Shown: positions 27,519-35,759 of the stretch, one piece after another | Layout: each line of letters opens with the position of its first letter | How positions within the stretch are numbered: position 1 is the first letter of the stretch | Assembly (NCBI RefSeq): GCF_002233675.1 | Contig: NZ_NMUQ01000001.1 | Span: 2,414,376-2,478,375, forward strand | Direction: 5' to 3' | Source of the DNA: Paenibacillus herberti | GTDB taxonomy: Bacteria > Bacillota > Bacilli > Paenibacillales > Paenibacillaceae | Length of the DNA stretch: 64,000 bases | Translations under genes and position numbers: made by a program | The notes under the pieces: model-generated | Told to the model about the DNA's origin: nothing | What the model saw: the letters and a program-made list of their open reading frames with translations, nothing else | Database searches by the model: none

Positions 27519-28278
27519 CAGCGTCACTCTCCTCCACGACACGATAGAAGATTTCCTCCAGGGAATCCCCCTCCTGCCCTCGTGACGTTCTCACCTGATC
27601 CATTGTTCCCATTTCCTGAATCCTGCCTCCATGCAGCAAGATGAATTGGTCACAATAGGTTTCAACCGTGGACAGAATATGCGTGCTCATCAGAATCGCC
27701 GCGCCTCTACTCCGTTCCAACATAAGTCGATCCAGCAGAGAACGGATTCCAAGTGGGTCCAGTCCGAGAAAAGGCTCATCGATGATATACAAAGCAGGTC
27801 GAGCCAGCAGTGCATTCATCAGCATTACCTTCTGTTTCATCCCTTTGGAGAGATGAGCGGCACGAGCTGACTTTTTGGGCGTCATGCGGAACTCGTCCAG
27901 CAGTTGCTCGGAACGTTCCCGATATTCCTGCTCTTCGAGGCCATACGCCATTGCAGTCAGTCTCAGATGCTCCTCAACAGTCAATTCCTCGAACAGTACG
28001 GGAACCTCCGGCACATAGGCAAAAGCTCCACGATATCGTTCGGGATCCTGATGAAGCGTCTTGCCAGCAATAAGCACCTCGCCGCGCTGCGGAGCCATCA
28101 GCCCGAGCAGATGTTTGACCGTTGTGCTTTTACCGGCGCCGTTGAGGCCGATCAGCCCCATCATCTCGCCTGCCCGAACCTTAAAGTCCAGCTCATGAAG
28201 GACGGGACGGCGGGGACTGTATCCGCCGGTCAACCCCTTCACATGAAGTACCTCATCTCCGAACCGCTCTTGGTCCAT
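27502..28278 (-). CDS. ecsA: EcsA-type ABC transporter ATP-binding protein
   Basis: 258 residues. Walker A GLNGAGKST, Q-loop PEVPVLFEELT, signature LSKGMKQKVML, Walker B LYIIDEPFLGLD and the H-loop in MSTH are all present. It pairs with the permease whose start overlaps its end. It begins only 20 bases after the helicase stop, so both probably share a transcript. The assignment to the Ecs branch rests on the partner and on LFEELTVEEHL-type similarity. Confidence 0.9.
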   Translation of the reverse strand: MDQERFGDEVLHVKGLTGGYSPRRPVLHELDFKVRAGEMMGLIGLNGAGKSTTVKHLLGLMAPQRGEVLIAGKTLHQDPERYRGAFAYVPEVPVLFEELTVEEHLRLTAMAYGLEEQEYRERSEQLLDEFRMTPKKSARAAHLSKGMKQKVMLMNALLARPALYIIDEPFLGLDPLGIRSLLDRLMLERSRGAAILMSTHILSTVETYCDQFILLHGGRIQEMGTMDQVRTSRGQEGDSLEEIFYRVVEESDADGRGA

Positions 28279-28298
28279 CTTGCGCTACCTCCTATCAA

Positions 28299-30050
28299 TC
28301 AGCTCTTCGCTGGTCCGTCTTGGTCCCTTTTGGCCTTAAGCCATTTTGGAGCGCCTTTGTTTTTGTCAGCCTTGGCTGTGCGTGGCTTAGAGGGTTTGCC
28401 CGCAGCTCCAGCCGTCTTTGCCGACACCGAAGCCCGATTCTGGCTCGGCTTCCCAGTGCCTGCTGTACCTCCAGCTGCTCTCACAGCTCCTGAAGTATCT
28501 CCAGCTCTTGGCGCCCCCGCATTTCCAGCTTTCCCCGTGCCTGCAGAGCTTCCAGATCTCCCTACTCCTGCAACTCCAGCTCTAACAGTGCTTGCAGCAC
28601 CTGATCCGTCTGTTCCTCCAGCCGATCTGTCAGTTGGCTGGCCTATAACCCGTCCAGCGCCAGTAGCTGCAGTTGGTGCAGCTGCACCAGACGACTGGCT
28701 TGCCACAGCTTCGCGTGTTCTGCTTCCAGCGCCGCTTGGAGCGGACGATGCAGAGGAGCTATATCCAGCAGCAGATGTCCCACCAAACGACTGCCTGTCA
28801 GCAGCTTTACTGCTATCCGATCCCCCTCTTGCACCTTTACTCGAAACATCCGATCTATTGTTGTCGCCTCGCGCACCGCGACTTCCGCTCGCGATAGCAT
28901 GACGCGGCAGATCTGCAGGATCCCACAGCTTGCCCTTGTAAAGGACACGTTCCATAAACTTGATTCCTAGCTTGCGCTCGTATTTTTCAATGTGATACTT
29001 CTCGTTCGGCGCGACAATCGAAAGCACCGTACCTACGCGTCCCATACGACCGGTGCGTCCAGCGCGATGTACATACTGATCTGCATCAGCCGGAGGCTCT
29101 AGGTTTACGACGAGCGGCAGTCCTGGAATATCGAGACCTCGCGCCGCAACATCGGTAGCGACCAGCAGTTTACAGCGTCCATCGCGGAAGCGCGCAAGCG
29201 TCGCGGCCCGTTTTTGCTTATCGGCATCGCCATACAACGTTTCTACCGCGAACCCCTCATAAGCAAGCTTCGACTCATAGTTAGCGATTAGATCCGTGTT
29301 GTTGATGAACAGCAAAGCCGAGGAAGGCTCCAGAAGCCGCAGCAGCTTGCGAGCCGTATCCAGCTTGTCACGCCAGTCACATACAACAAAGTAATGGGAG
29401 ATCGTCTCCGACACACGTTGCTCCGGCTCGATATCGATACGTACGGGATCTTTCATCCAACGCTTCTCCAGCGTTTTCATAATATCCGGGTAGGTAGCGC
29501 TGAAAAAGGCGATCTGCTTGCTCTTAGGCGTCGCCCACAAAATCGTCTCGACTTCCGTCGTTGAGCCGAGCGCGAACACCTGATCCGCCTCGTCCACCAC
29601 AACTATTGTGGCTTGATTCAGCTTCAGCTTTTTGGACTTAACCAGTTCGTTCAGCCTACCTGGCGTGCCAATAACCAACTGCGGGTTCAGCTTGAGCTTC
29701 TCGAGCTGCCGCTTCACGGCCGCCCCTCCAATCAGTTGCTGCGTCCGGATGCCCAGTGGCTCTCCGTATTCCTGAGCGACTCGCACGAGCTGCATCGCGA
29801 GCTCTTGGGTCGGCGACAGGACGATAGCCTGAACCGCCTTGCTCTGAGGGTCCAGACGTTGCAGCAACGGCAGCAAATAGGCCAGCGTTTTGCCGGTCCC
29901 TGTCTGGGAACCTGCTGATATATCCTTTCCACTCAGCAGCGACGGGATGGCCTGCTCCTGAATAGGGGTCGGTTCTCCGATCCCGTTCTCCGCGAATCGT
30001 TCGCAAGCTGCCTCGGCCAAACCGAGAGATTTCCAGCTTTCAAGTGACAT
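28299..30050 (-). CDS. DEAD-box RNA helicase with a long disordered tail
   Basis: 583 residues. The core (1 to about 383) has the Q motif (GEPTPIQEQAIP), AGSQTGTGKT, SPTQELAMQ, TPGRLNELV, VVDEADQV, FSATYP, ATDVAARGLDIPG and HRAGRTGRMGR. It is closest in style to the CshC/YfmL type, which unwinds RNA in ribosome assembly or mRNA decay. The last 200 residues are almost only Gly, Ser, Ala, Arg, Thr and Asp (GSRGARGDNNRSD, AATGAGRVIG), ending PKWLKAKRDQDGP. Such tails bind RNA nonspecifically. The gene lies 24 bases after the SDR gene and 20 before ecsA. Confidence 0.93.
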   Translation of the reverse strand: MSLESWKSLGLAEAACERFAENGIGEPTPIQEQAIPSLLSGKDISAGSQTGTGKTLAYLLPLLQRLDPQSKAVQAIVLSPTQELAMQLVRVAQEYGEPLGIRTQQLIGGAAVKRQLEKLKLNPQLVIGTPGRLNELVKSKKLKLNQATIVVVDEADQVFALGSTTEVETILWATPKSKQIAFFSATYPDIMKTLEKRWMKDPVRIDIEPEQRVSETISHYFVVCDWRDKLDTARKLLRLLEPSSALLFINNTDLIANYESKLAYEGFAVETLYGDADKQKRAATLARFRDGRCKLLVATDVAARGLDIPGLPLVVNLEPPADADQYVHRAGRTGRMGRVGTVLSIVAPNEKYHIEKYERKLGIKFMERVLYKGKLWDPADLPRHAIASGSRGARGDNNRSDVSSKGARGGSDSSKAADRQSFGGTSAAGYSSSASSAPSGAGSRTREAVASQSSGAAAPTAATGAGRVIGQPTDRSAGGTDGSGAASTVRAGVAGVGRSGSSAGTGKAGNAGAPRAGDTSGAVRAAGGTAGTGKPSQNRASVSAKTAGAAGKPSKPRTAKADKNKGAPKWLKAKRDQDGPAKS

Positions 30051-30074
30051 GAATAAACTTCTCCTTCAAACCTG

Positions 30075-30851
30075 CTATTTTTTGTTGAGCATTGGTCCAG
30101 CGATACGATCCGTAATTCTCGGGAATAGCTGATAAATCTTAGTGCCGACGGCAAAAGGCCACGGGATGTTGATCTCAGCACGCGGCCGTTCGACCACCCC
30201 GACGATTCGCTTGGCCACTTTTTCCGGTTTCATCATGAGCGAGCTAATATTACGTGCATAAGTGCCTCCTGGATCAGCCTGAGCAAAAAAAGGCGTATCA
30301 ATCGGCCCTGGATTGACTGCCGATACATAAATACCGCTGCCGGACAGCTCCTGGCGGAGCGCGTTGGTCATCCCAAGCACAGCATGTTTGCTCGCAGAAT
30401 ACCCGCTTGACTTAGCGGTCGCCATCTTGCCTGCAATCGAAGCCACGTTGATGATATGACCGCTGCGCCGCTCACGCATGTCCGGGAGAACAGCTTTTAT
30501 ACAACGAACCATGCCCAAGTAATTGGTATCCATCATCGCCTTAAAATCCTCCACCGGAGAATCTTCGAACTTCTTAAAAAATCCGAAACCAGCGTTGTTG
30601 ATCAGAACGTCGACACGGCCGAACTCCTCGCGAATGCTCTTAAATGTCGAAGCTACCGATGCATCATCCGTTACATCCAGCAGTCTTATTCCGCAACGAG
30701 AAGGAATTTTTTGGGCGGCGTCGCGCAGCCTTTCCTCGTTCCGACCGCAGAGCACAGGCACCGCTCCAGCCATAGCAAGATGATAAGCTACTAGCGATCC
30801 GATGCCGCTTGAAGCACCAGTTATAACTACAACCTTGTTTTTTTCCATCAT
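30075..30851 (-). CDS. Short-chain dehydrogenase/reductase (YqjQ-like)
   Basis: 258 residues. Classical SDR with NAD(P) motif TGASSGIG near residue 11, LINNAG, catalytic Ser in NVASIAGKMAT and YxxxK in SGYSASKHA, then the substrate-loop PGPIDTPFF. The C-terminal extension with PWPFAVGTKIYQLFPR matches the membrane-associated YqjQ-type enzymes of Bacillota. The two start ATGs lie next to each other (30851, 30848) behind a weak GGGTGA site. It is the first gene of the probable operon with the helicase and ecsAB. Substrate unknown. Confidence 0.9.
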   Translation of the reverse strand: MMEKNKVVVITGASSGIGSLVAYHLAMAGAVPVLCGRNEERLRDAAQKIPSRCGIRLLDVTDDASVASTFKSIREEFGRVDVLINNAGFGFFKKFEDSPVEDFKAMMDTNYLGMVRCIKAVLPDMRERRSGHIINVASIAGKMATAKSSGYSASKHAVLGMTNALRQELSGSGIYVSAVNPGPIDTPFFAQADPGGTYARNISSLMMKPEKVAKRIVGVVERPRAEINIPWPFAVGTKIYQLFPRITDRIAGPMLNKK

Positions 30852-31051
30852 AAGTCACCCTGCCCGTTTCTCTTTTTCATTAGAAACCACCTGACCCAAG
30901 TTTACTTTATCCGCCGCTCCATAGCAAAAACTCGATCCTAATTAGTTTCTCGATCGTTCTTCGTTAATTCCTCGATGATCCCTTGATTATTCCTTAATCA
31001 TTCCTGGTCCATACCTCCATGCCTGTCAGCCCTACTTTGCAGACCCCCCAT

Positions 31052-31079
31052 ACGAAAAAAAGCTCCCCGCGGGAGCTTT
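31052..31079 (-). terminator. Terminator of cheX
   Basis: AAAGCTCCC pairs with GGGAGCTTT around a CGC-type loop, and on the minus strand seven T follow. It lies eight bases after the cheX stop. Confidence 0.85.
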
Positions 31080-31086
31080 GTCCATG

Positions 31087-31557
31087 TTACGATGCCAATA
31101 GAACCTGTATATCCATCTGGCCGATCCCATCTATGATTACGGGCACGGTAATCGCTTTACGCGCCTCAAGCAGCTGTATCTGATATCCTTGCAGAAACGC
31201 TGGCGGCGTAATGTCTACATGAACGCCCTGGTTGGACAGCCTCGTGCTGGCATTACCGCTAATCATGTTGCTGAGCTCGGAGATCGCGCTCTTCCCCATC
31301 TCATCGAGAACTGAAATCTCGAAGCCACCCATCATGGCCGACACGATTTTGAGTGCCGAGTCTTCGCTCAATCCAAACACGATTTCTCCATTGACCTGAC
31401 CGATCAGCTGAATTTGAATCCAAATAAATCCTGATTGACCTCGTAGCTCCTTGAGACCTACAGGTCCCGTCTGCGGCTTAATTTGTACGACCTGCTCTAG
31501 TACCATAACCGCAGATTCCAGGAAAGGATTGATAAATTCAGCTTTCATCAGCGCCAT
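31087..31557 (-). CDS. cheX: CheX-type chemotaxis phosphatase, orphan
   Basis: 156 residues; AAGGAG precedes the ATG by four bases. The protein carries the CheC/CheX phosphatase motif E-x2-N in ISELSNMISGNAS, the residues that remove phosphate from CheY-P. It has one such motif, as in CheX, rather than the two of CheC. No chemotaxis or flagellar gene is in the window, so it acts on a response regulator encoded elsewhere. The helical N-terminus (NPFLESAVMVLEQV) is typical. It has its own terminator and appears monocistronic. Confidence 0.85.
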   Translation of the reverse strand: MALMKAEFINPFLESAVMVLEQVVQIKPQTGPVGLKELRGQSGFIWIQIQLIGQVNGEIVFGLSEDSALKIVSAMMGGFEISVLDEMGKSAISELSNMISGNASTRLSNQGVHVDITPPAFLQGYQIQLLEARKAITVPVIIDGIGQMDIQVLLAS

Positions 31558-31711
31558 TTCGCTCCTTATCGATCGAGTTTAACACACTTATGTATAGGAG
31601 CTATTATACTAAATAACCCAGGACAAGTATACCAATAGTTGCATTTACACTACTAAAGACCTACATTGTCAACCCTATTATGGATCTAATTTTGGAACTG
31701 GAGGAATCGGT

Positions 31712-32041
31712 AATGAGCAGGCATTCAGACCGTATTTTCTTCGGACACAAGGTGCTTGAGGACCTGGGTGAGCTTCGACTGATTTCGGAAATCCAGAAGG
31801 AAAAACTGTTCTACCTCGACTGTCAAGGAGTGGACTATATGCTGCCGGTTTTATCCTTTACTATACGATGAACAAGCTTTTCAGCGACGATGATTGGCTA
31901 CGCGCCTCCTGCTTGCGATGCGATTCGTTGGAGTAGTCGGTCGGTCTGGAAATAGCCACGGCTTCTGAAGATGTACTGTGGCATGAAGCAGATTTGCGCG
32001 GCACGGCTGCCGCATGGTTGGAAAAACTCAGCAGCCGCTAA
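31712..32041 (+). pseudogene. Small gene of unknown family, frameshifted and stopped
   Basis: The ATG at 31712 has a good ribosome site (ggaggaatcggta). The first frame reads MSRHSDRIFFGHKVLEDLGE to LDCQGVDYMLPV and ends at 31871. A second frame overlapping its end continues FILYYTMNKLFSDDDWLRAS, meets a TAG at about 31937-31939, and goes on GLEIATASEDVLWHEADLRG to a TAA at 32039-32041. Both later pieces look coding, so a protein of about 110 residues seems to have been broken by one frameshift and one stop. The family was not recognised. An inverted repeat TAAGCGGCC/GGCCGCTTA (32039-32068) marks its end. Confidence 0.5.
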
Positions 32042-32121
32042 GCGGCCCGACTGCAGACTGGCCGCTTAGAGCTTAGATACGCCAAGCTTTCGCTTCGACT
32101 AAATGTCTCCTGCCAGCTAGG

Positions 32122-33126
32122 CTACATAGCCTCCTGGTTATCCGAAGTCCCCTCCCTCCGACTGCGCATACGGACGAGACGCAGACGGTCATAAATCAGT
32201 TCTACCTTCAGCCCGGCAACAGGCTCCGTACCATAAACCTTTTGCAAGATCGGCTTGAGATACTTGTCCCCATCGTTCCTCATCACCTCGCGGATGCGTA
32301 GCAGCTCCTCTTGCGGAACTCCTTCCAGCTCTCTTGCAATCAGTGGCTCCAAATCATAACCTTCCTGATCCAGTTGCTCGATCCGTTCCATCAGCTCACG
32401 CCTTGCCAGGCCTGTATCAGCCTGCAACTGCTCAAGCGTTTTTTCCGACTGTATGCCTTCTAAAATCATGCGACTGGACTGCTGGCGGTCCAAGCGGTTT
32501 TTATACTTGTTTTCCTTCTGTTTGTACAGCCACTGAATATAAGCTTTGGGATCAAGTGACTCCTGTACCCAGTCGAGCGGAAAGGCCCTTGGCTGAAGAA
32601 AGCCTAAGGTAATAGCCAACACCTCTGCGCTGTAGCTAGCGCTCTTGCTAGGTCCCCATCCAGGAATTTGCGAGAGCTCTTCCGCCGTCTGAGGCACGAA
32701 AGCGCTAATCATCATCAGCGTCCGGTTCGTTGCGACCAGAAACGCCGACTTTTTGTCCGAAGAAGCTTGGACACGGCGCCAGTCACGCAACGACTCGTAG
32801 AGAGCCGTATCCCCATGGAGCTCTCCGTAACATTGAAGCAAACTTACGAAGCCGCCATTGCCCACCGGACGCTCGTCCAGCATACCGTCGATTAGTGGAG
32901 TAAAGCCCTCTCCCATACGCACTGCCACTCCATGGCGGAACGCATTCATCATTTCCTCCCAGGAAGAGCCTTCATACCACAAATCCGCGGATTCAGCGCT
33001 GCCATGCTGGCTTCCATTCCAAACGACCGACCACATCCCCTGCTGCTCACAGATCGTCAGCTGAGCATCGTCCAGCCTGCCATCTCCAAGCGGTTTTTCA
33101 AATGAATTCAAAAATACGATCTGCAT
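32122..33126 (-). CDS. HRDC-domain protein
   Basis: 334 residues from ATG 33126, chosen for GGAGGTG eight bases upstream. The N-terminal third (MQIVFLNSFEKPLG) is not recognised. The middle contains an HRDC helical bundle (LYESLRDWRRVQASSDKKSA, TLMMISAFVPQTAEELSQIPGWGPSKSASY), a nucleic-acid-binding module usually found at the end of RecQ helicases and RNase D. The C-terminal part resembles a helix-turn-helix region (EKTLEQLQADTGLARRELMERI). No helicase or nuclease motif is seen. It could guide another enzyme to DNA. A terminator-like hairpin stands in its leader. Confidence 0.75.
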   Translation of the reverse strand: MQIVFLNSFEKPLGDGRLDDAQLTICEQQGMWSVVWNGSQHGSAESADLWYEGSSWEEMMNAFRHGVAVRMGEGFTPLIDGMLDERPVGNGGFVSLLQCYGELHGDTALYESLRDWRRVQASSDKKSAFLVATNRTLMMISAFVPQTAEELSQIPGWGPSKSASYSAEVLAITLGFLQPRAFPLDWVQESLDPKAYIQWLYKQKENKYKNRLDRQQSSRMILEGIQSEKTLEQLQADTGLARRELMERIEQLDQEGYDLEPLIARELEGVPQEELLRIREVMRNDGDKYLKPILQKVYGTEPVAGLKVELIYDRLRLVRMRSRREGTSDNQEAM

Positions 33127-33164
33127 GCTTGTCACACCTCCAGGTTTTAGGCCAGCAAGGAGCT

Positions 33165-33228
33165 AAAACGACAAAAAGCACCTCTCCCGCCTGTGAGCCA
33201 CAGGCAAGAGAGGTGCTTCCTCTCGATC
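33165..33228 (-). terminator. Hairpin with T-tract in the leader of the HRDC gene (possible attenuator)
   Basis: On the minus strand AAGCACCTCTC (33228-33218) and an inner CCTGTG pair with CACAGG and GAGAGGTGCTT (33186-33176), followed by TTTTTGTCGTTTT. No minus-strand gene ends just upstream. A TTGCAG - 18 bases - TGCTAGGAT promoter-like pair lies at about 33285-33250 on the same strand. Confidence 0.6.
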
Positions 33229-33326
33229 AATCCTTATCTGGTAACTTTATCCTAGCACAGCAGGCTCTGCTCCTGCAATTGCAAATTTAATGAGTACTTA
33301 ACCGGCAGGGCAAGCCGCTGAATCCG

Positions 33327-33362
33327 TGGTATACTTACAGCACTAAGCGGACGAAAGTCCGC
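33327..33362 (+). promoter_or_regulatory. Promoter and leader hairpin of the DUF3055 gene
   Basis: TGGTATACT (33327-33335) is an extended -10. In the leader GCGGAC (33347-33352), a GAAA tetraloop and GTCCGC (33357-33362) form a stable hairpin 35 bases before the ATG. Confidence 0.45.
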
Positions 33363-33397
33363 CACTAATTGTAAGCGAATATGGAGGGAACGACAGC

Positions 33398-33694
33398 ATG
33401 CAGCTGAAGGATTATGATTTCATGTCGGACTCGACGGAACAAACCTCGACCCGCTTTGTAACTTTTATTACACCTGGCCTCAAGCGCTTTGACCTGGCAG
33501 TCACAACGACCAATCGCTTTTATGGCAAAAAGCTCGTCACAGATTTACAGGGCGGTCGCACCGCCATTATTGGTCAGGACGATCTCGAAGAAGAAGGTTA
33601 TCTTGAACATGTGTTCAAGCTCGATGAGGAAGAAGCTTCCGAGTTGGCCGGATTTCTGTCGCTCGTTGTCGGCGAAGTGAATTTTACCGACTAA
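33398..33694 (+). CDS. DUF3055 family protein
   Basis: 98 residues; the ribosome site ggagggaacgacagc precedes the ATG. Conserved family pattern: STRFVTFITPGLKRFDLAVT, NRFYGKKLVTDLQGGRTAII and EEEGYLEHVF. It is a small acidic soluble protein found across Bacillales with no assigned function. It has its own extended -10 promoter with a leader hairpin. The next gene starts 72 bases downstream on the same strand and may be co-transcribed. Confidence 0.85.
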   Translation: MQLKDYDFMSDSTEQTSTRFVTFITPGLKRFDLAVTTTNRFYGKKLVTDLQGGRTAIIGQDDLEEEGYLEHVFKLDEEEASELAGFLSLVVGEVNFTD

Positions 33695-33766
33695 GCGGGT
33701 TAAGCTACTACAGCATGCCAAGCTGGGAGCGGCGTGTCCGCCCCCTTTTGAGGAGGTTGCTGTACG

Positions 33767-34102
33767 ATGTTGAATGAACAGGAAGATGGCAAATTTATCG
33801 GAAGGCCCGACACCGATCCAGCCACCGAAGAGTCTCGCCAAGAGAAATACACCGATCTATCCACAGTGGAATCCAGCCGAAATGACCTCACGTTCGAGGA
33901 ATTCCCCGAAGGCCCTTACGGAGCCAGCTTCCACCCGGAAGAGGCGACCAAAGAGACGCCTTGGAGACCTGAGCAGCGACAGCCGAACCGTTTTGGCTAC
34001 GAGAATCACCGCCTGCATGGTGAACAAGAACGTGATTACCCTGGAGATGACCGCAGCGGAGCCGGCAACGGCTCTGTGCCAGAGGGGACGCAGCAGGCTT
34101 AA
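33767..34102 (+). CDS. Small hydrophilic acidic protein, unknown
   Basis: 111 residues. The ATG follows gaggaggttgctgtacg. The protein is almost entirely polar, rich in Glu, Pro, Arg and Gly, with the segments FEEFPEGPYGASFHPEEA and NRFGYENHRLHGEQ. Small cytosolic proteins with an EGPYGS-type motif occur in other Bacillales, which makes it likely to be a real gene rather than a chance frame. No domain, signal or membrane segment is seen. It ends 50 bases before a bidirectional terminator. Confidence 0.7.
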   Translation: MLNEQEDGKFIGRPDTDPATEESRQEKYTDLSTVESSRNDLTFEEFPEGPYGASFHPEEATKETPWRPEQRQPNRFGYENHRLHGEQERDYPGDDRSGAGNGSVPEGTQQA

Positions 34103-34149
34103 CGCGTTGGGCATAACGCAACTCAAGCTCTACAGCACTTTAAGCTCGA

Positions 34150-34199
34150 CAAAAAGCCGTGCAGCCCTTGAATCAAGGGTCGCACGGCTTTGTTATTTT
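34150..34199. terminator. Bidirectional terminator
   Basis: AAAGCCGTGC and CCCTTG pair with CAAGGG and GCACGGCTTT (34153-34191); TGTTATTTT follows on the plus side and TTTTTGTCG on the minus side. It serves the small acidic protein gene and the convergent DUF445 gene. Confidence 0.85.
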
Positions 34200-34249
34200 C
34201 ACCCTACCTGCTTAGCCTTGGCACCTGACCTACAATAGCTGGCTGCTGG

Positions 34250-35497
34250 CTAAATCCAGCTGAACAGAGTCAGCACAATGCCGATCAAGAAACCGCAAAC
34301 CGCGCCGTTGACGCGAATCCATTGCAGGTCACTTCCAACCTTGGTCTCCAGCATGTCGACCAGATCCTTGTCATCCAGTTTATTCAGATTCTCGCGTACG
34401 AGAAGTCCAATGCGATAATGGTTTTTCTCGATGACCTGAACGACCATAGCGGACAAGCGGTCCTCCCAATGGCGAACCAGATCCCCCTCTTTGCTCAGCC
34501 TGTCACTGACCGCCCTCACCGCTGCGACGACCAGTTTACCACCCTGTTGTTTGTCTTGCTCCAGCCAATCCAACAGCTTGCGCTGTAACTCCAACGCCTT
34601 AGCACTGGCGAATTCACCGACTTCAGGCGCTTCCAGTTTGGAAGCAGCCCACTCCTTAGCCTTCTCAAGGCTCTCTTCATCCTCGGCCAGACCAATCAGC
34701 CTGGAACGAAGCTGCAGCAGCAGCTCATCCCGTTGACGACTGCCGGGAGTCGTCAGATCCTTCACTCCAGAAAGAAGCATATGCTGGAGCATAGCGCCCA
34801 TTTTGTCCTCGTTCATGAAACCGGCAAATGCTTGCACCGCAAATCCCATAAAACCGCCGACCTGCAATTCCTGCAGCTTGTTCTGAGCCATCTCGCCAAG
34901 CATCTTGCCAGTAGAAGGCTTGGCAATCCAGTCAACAGCCTGATCTAGGGCATAGTCTAGTGCCTTCTCATCCAGTTTCTCGCGAATAACAGTTGTTGCT
35001 ACCTTTTCCACTCCTAGCTTCAAGTCAGCCCGGCGGGCATAACCTGCCGCTCCTTGCAGCAATGAGCCTGCCACCTTGTCCAAAGGCAGTCTTTCTACGA
35101 CTGCCTGGAGTGCTGTCAGCACTGCCTCCCTGTTGGAGCGCTTAGCCAGCTGTCGCACAATCAACTGTCCTGCGCCTTGGATCAAGTTGAGTTTGCGCAG
35201 TCGTGCGCTGATGCTCTCCTTGTTCAGCAACTCGGTTTCCAAAGAGGACACAAGCGCGTTGATGATCTTCGGCTTGTTTTTGACAATCAGATTGGTGTGG
35301 GGAATTTTCAGCCCCAGTGGATGGCGGAACAACGCGGTTACCGCGAACCAGTCGGCGATACCCCCGACCACTCCCGCCTCGAATCCGCCCTGCAGCAACT
35401 GCAGCGCCAGACGCTCATCATTCATAAATGCCGTCGTAACGGCAAACCCTGCTGCCATAACCGCCAGCGAGGCGCCGGCCGCGTATCTGGTTTTCAT
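34250..35497 (-). CDS. DUF445 family membrane protein
   Basis: 415 residues; GGGGGAAC precedes the ATG. It starts with a membrane helix (AAGASLAVMAAGFAVTTAFM), then FEAGVVGGIADWFAVTALFRHPLGLKIPHT, the hallmark of DUF445. A long helical middle part (ELLNKESISARLRKLN, VERLPLDKVAGSLLQ) ends in a C-terminal helix VNGAVCGFLIGIVLTLFSWI. The family is thought to be an envelope protein with a periplasmic or cytosolic helical domain; its role is unknown. It is separated from the large repeat gene upstream by a strong terminator. Confidence 0.9.
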   Translation of the reverse strand: MKTRYAAGASLAVMAAGFAVTTAFMNDERLALQLLQGGFEAGVVGGIADWFAVTALFRHPLGLKIPHTNLIVKNKPKIINALVSSLETELLNKESISARLRKLNLIQGAGQLIVRQLAKRSNREAVLTALQAVVERLPLDKVAGSLLQGAAGYARRADLKLGVEKVATTVIREKLDEKALDYALDQAVDWIAKPSTGKMLGEMAQNKLQELQVGGFMGFAVQAFAGFMNEDKMGAMLQHMLLSGVKDLTTPGSRQRDELLLQLRSRLIGLAEDEESLEKAKEWAASKLEAPEVGEFASAKALELQRKLLDWLEQDKQQGGKLVVAAVRAVSDRLSKEGDLVRHWEDRLSAMVVQVIEKNHYRIGLLVRENLNKLDDKDLVDMLETKVGSDLQWIRVNGAVCGFLIGIVLTLFSWI

Positions 35498-35577
35498 TGA
35501 CGTTCCCCCGATTCGGCTTTTAGCTTCTATTTCTGATTATACCCAAATTACAGCAGAATCGAAAATTACCCAGTTGG

Positions 35578-35616
35578 CAAATAAAATAAGGCCGCAGCAA
35601 GCTGCGGCCTTATTTT
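35578..35616 (-). terminator. Strong terminator downstream of the repeat-protein gene
   Basis: AAAATAAGGCCGCAGC (35583-35598) and GCTGCGGCCTTATTTT (35601-35616) are perfectly complementary. On the minus strand it ends the transcript of the gene stopping at 35760, some 145 bases earlier. Confidence 0.85.
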
Positions 35617-35625
35617 GACAGAGTA

Positions 35626-35727
35626 CCGGCTGTCAGGACTACTCGCAAGTCTCGAAACCGACACAGCGAGTGTCGGACTTGCATAGCTAGTGTCAGGACT
35701 AGCGCAGCGAGTATCGGGCTGCCACAG
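35626..35727. repeat. Degenerate 20-21-bp tandem repeats in the 3' region of the repeat-protein gene
   Basis: Three adjacent copies, CGAGTGTCGGACTTGCATAG (35667-35686), CTAGTGTCAGGACTAGCGCAG (35687 on, 21 bases) and CGAGTATCGGGCTGCCACAG (35708-35727), are preceded by a fourth looser copy around 35626-35649. They do not encode the protein. No spacers of constant size are present, so this is not a CRISPR array. Confidence 0.6.
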
Positions 35728-35759
35728 CTTTTAGCCAGCTATCGGCAGCTAAGCATCAC

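Noticed and set aside
27904-28902. Open frame of 332 codons opposite the helicase tail and ecsA
   Set aside because: It crosses two well-supported genes, and its Ala/Pro-rich composition is the complement of the Gly/Ser/Ala tail codons.
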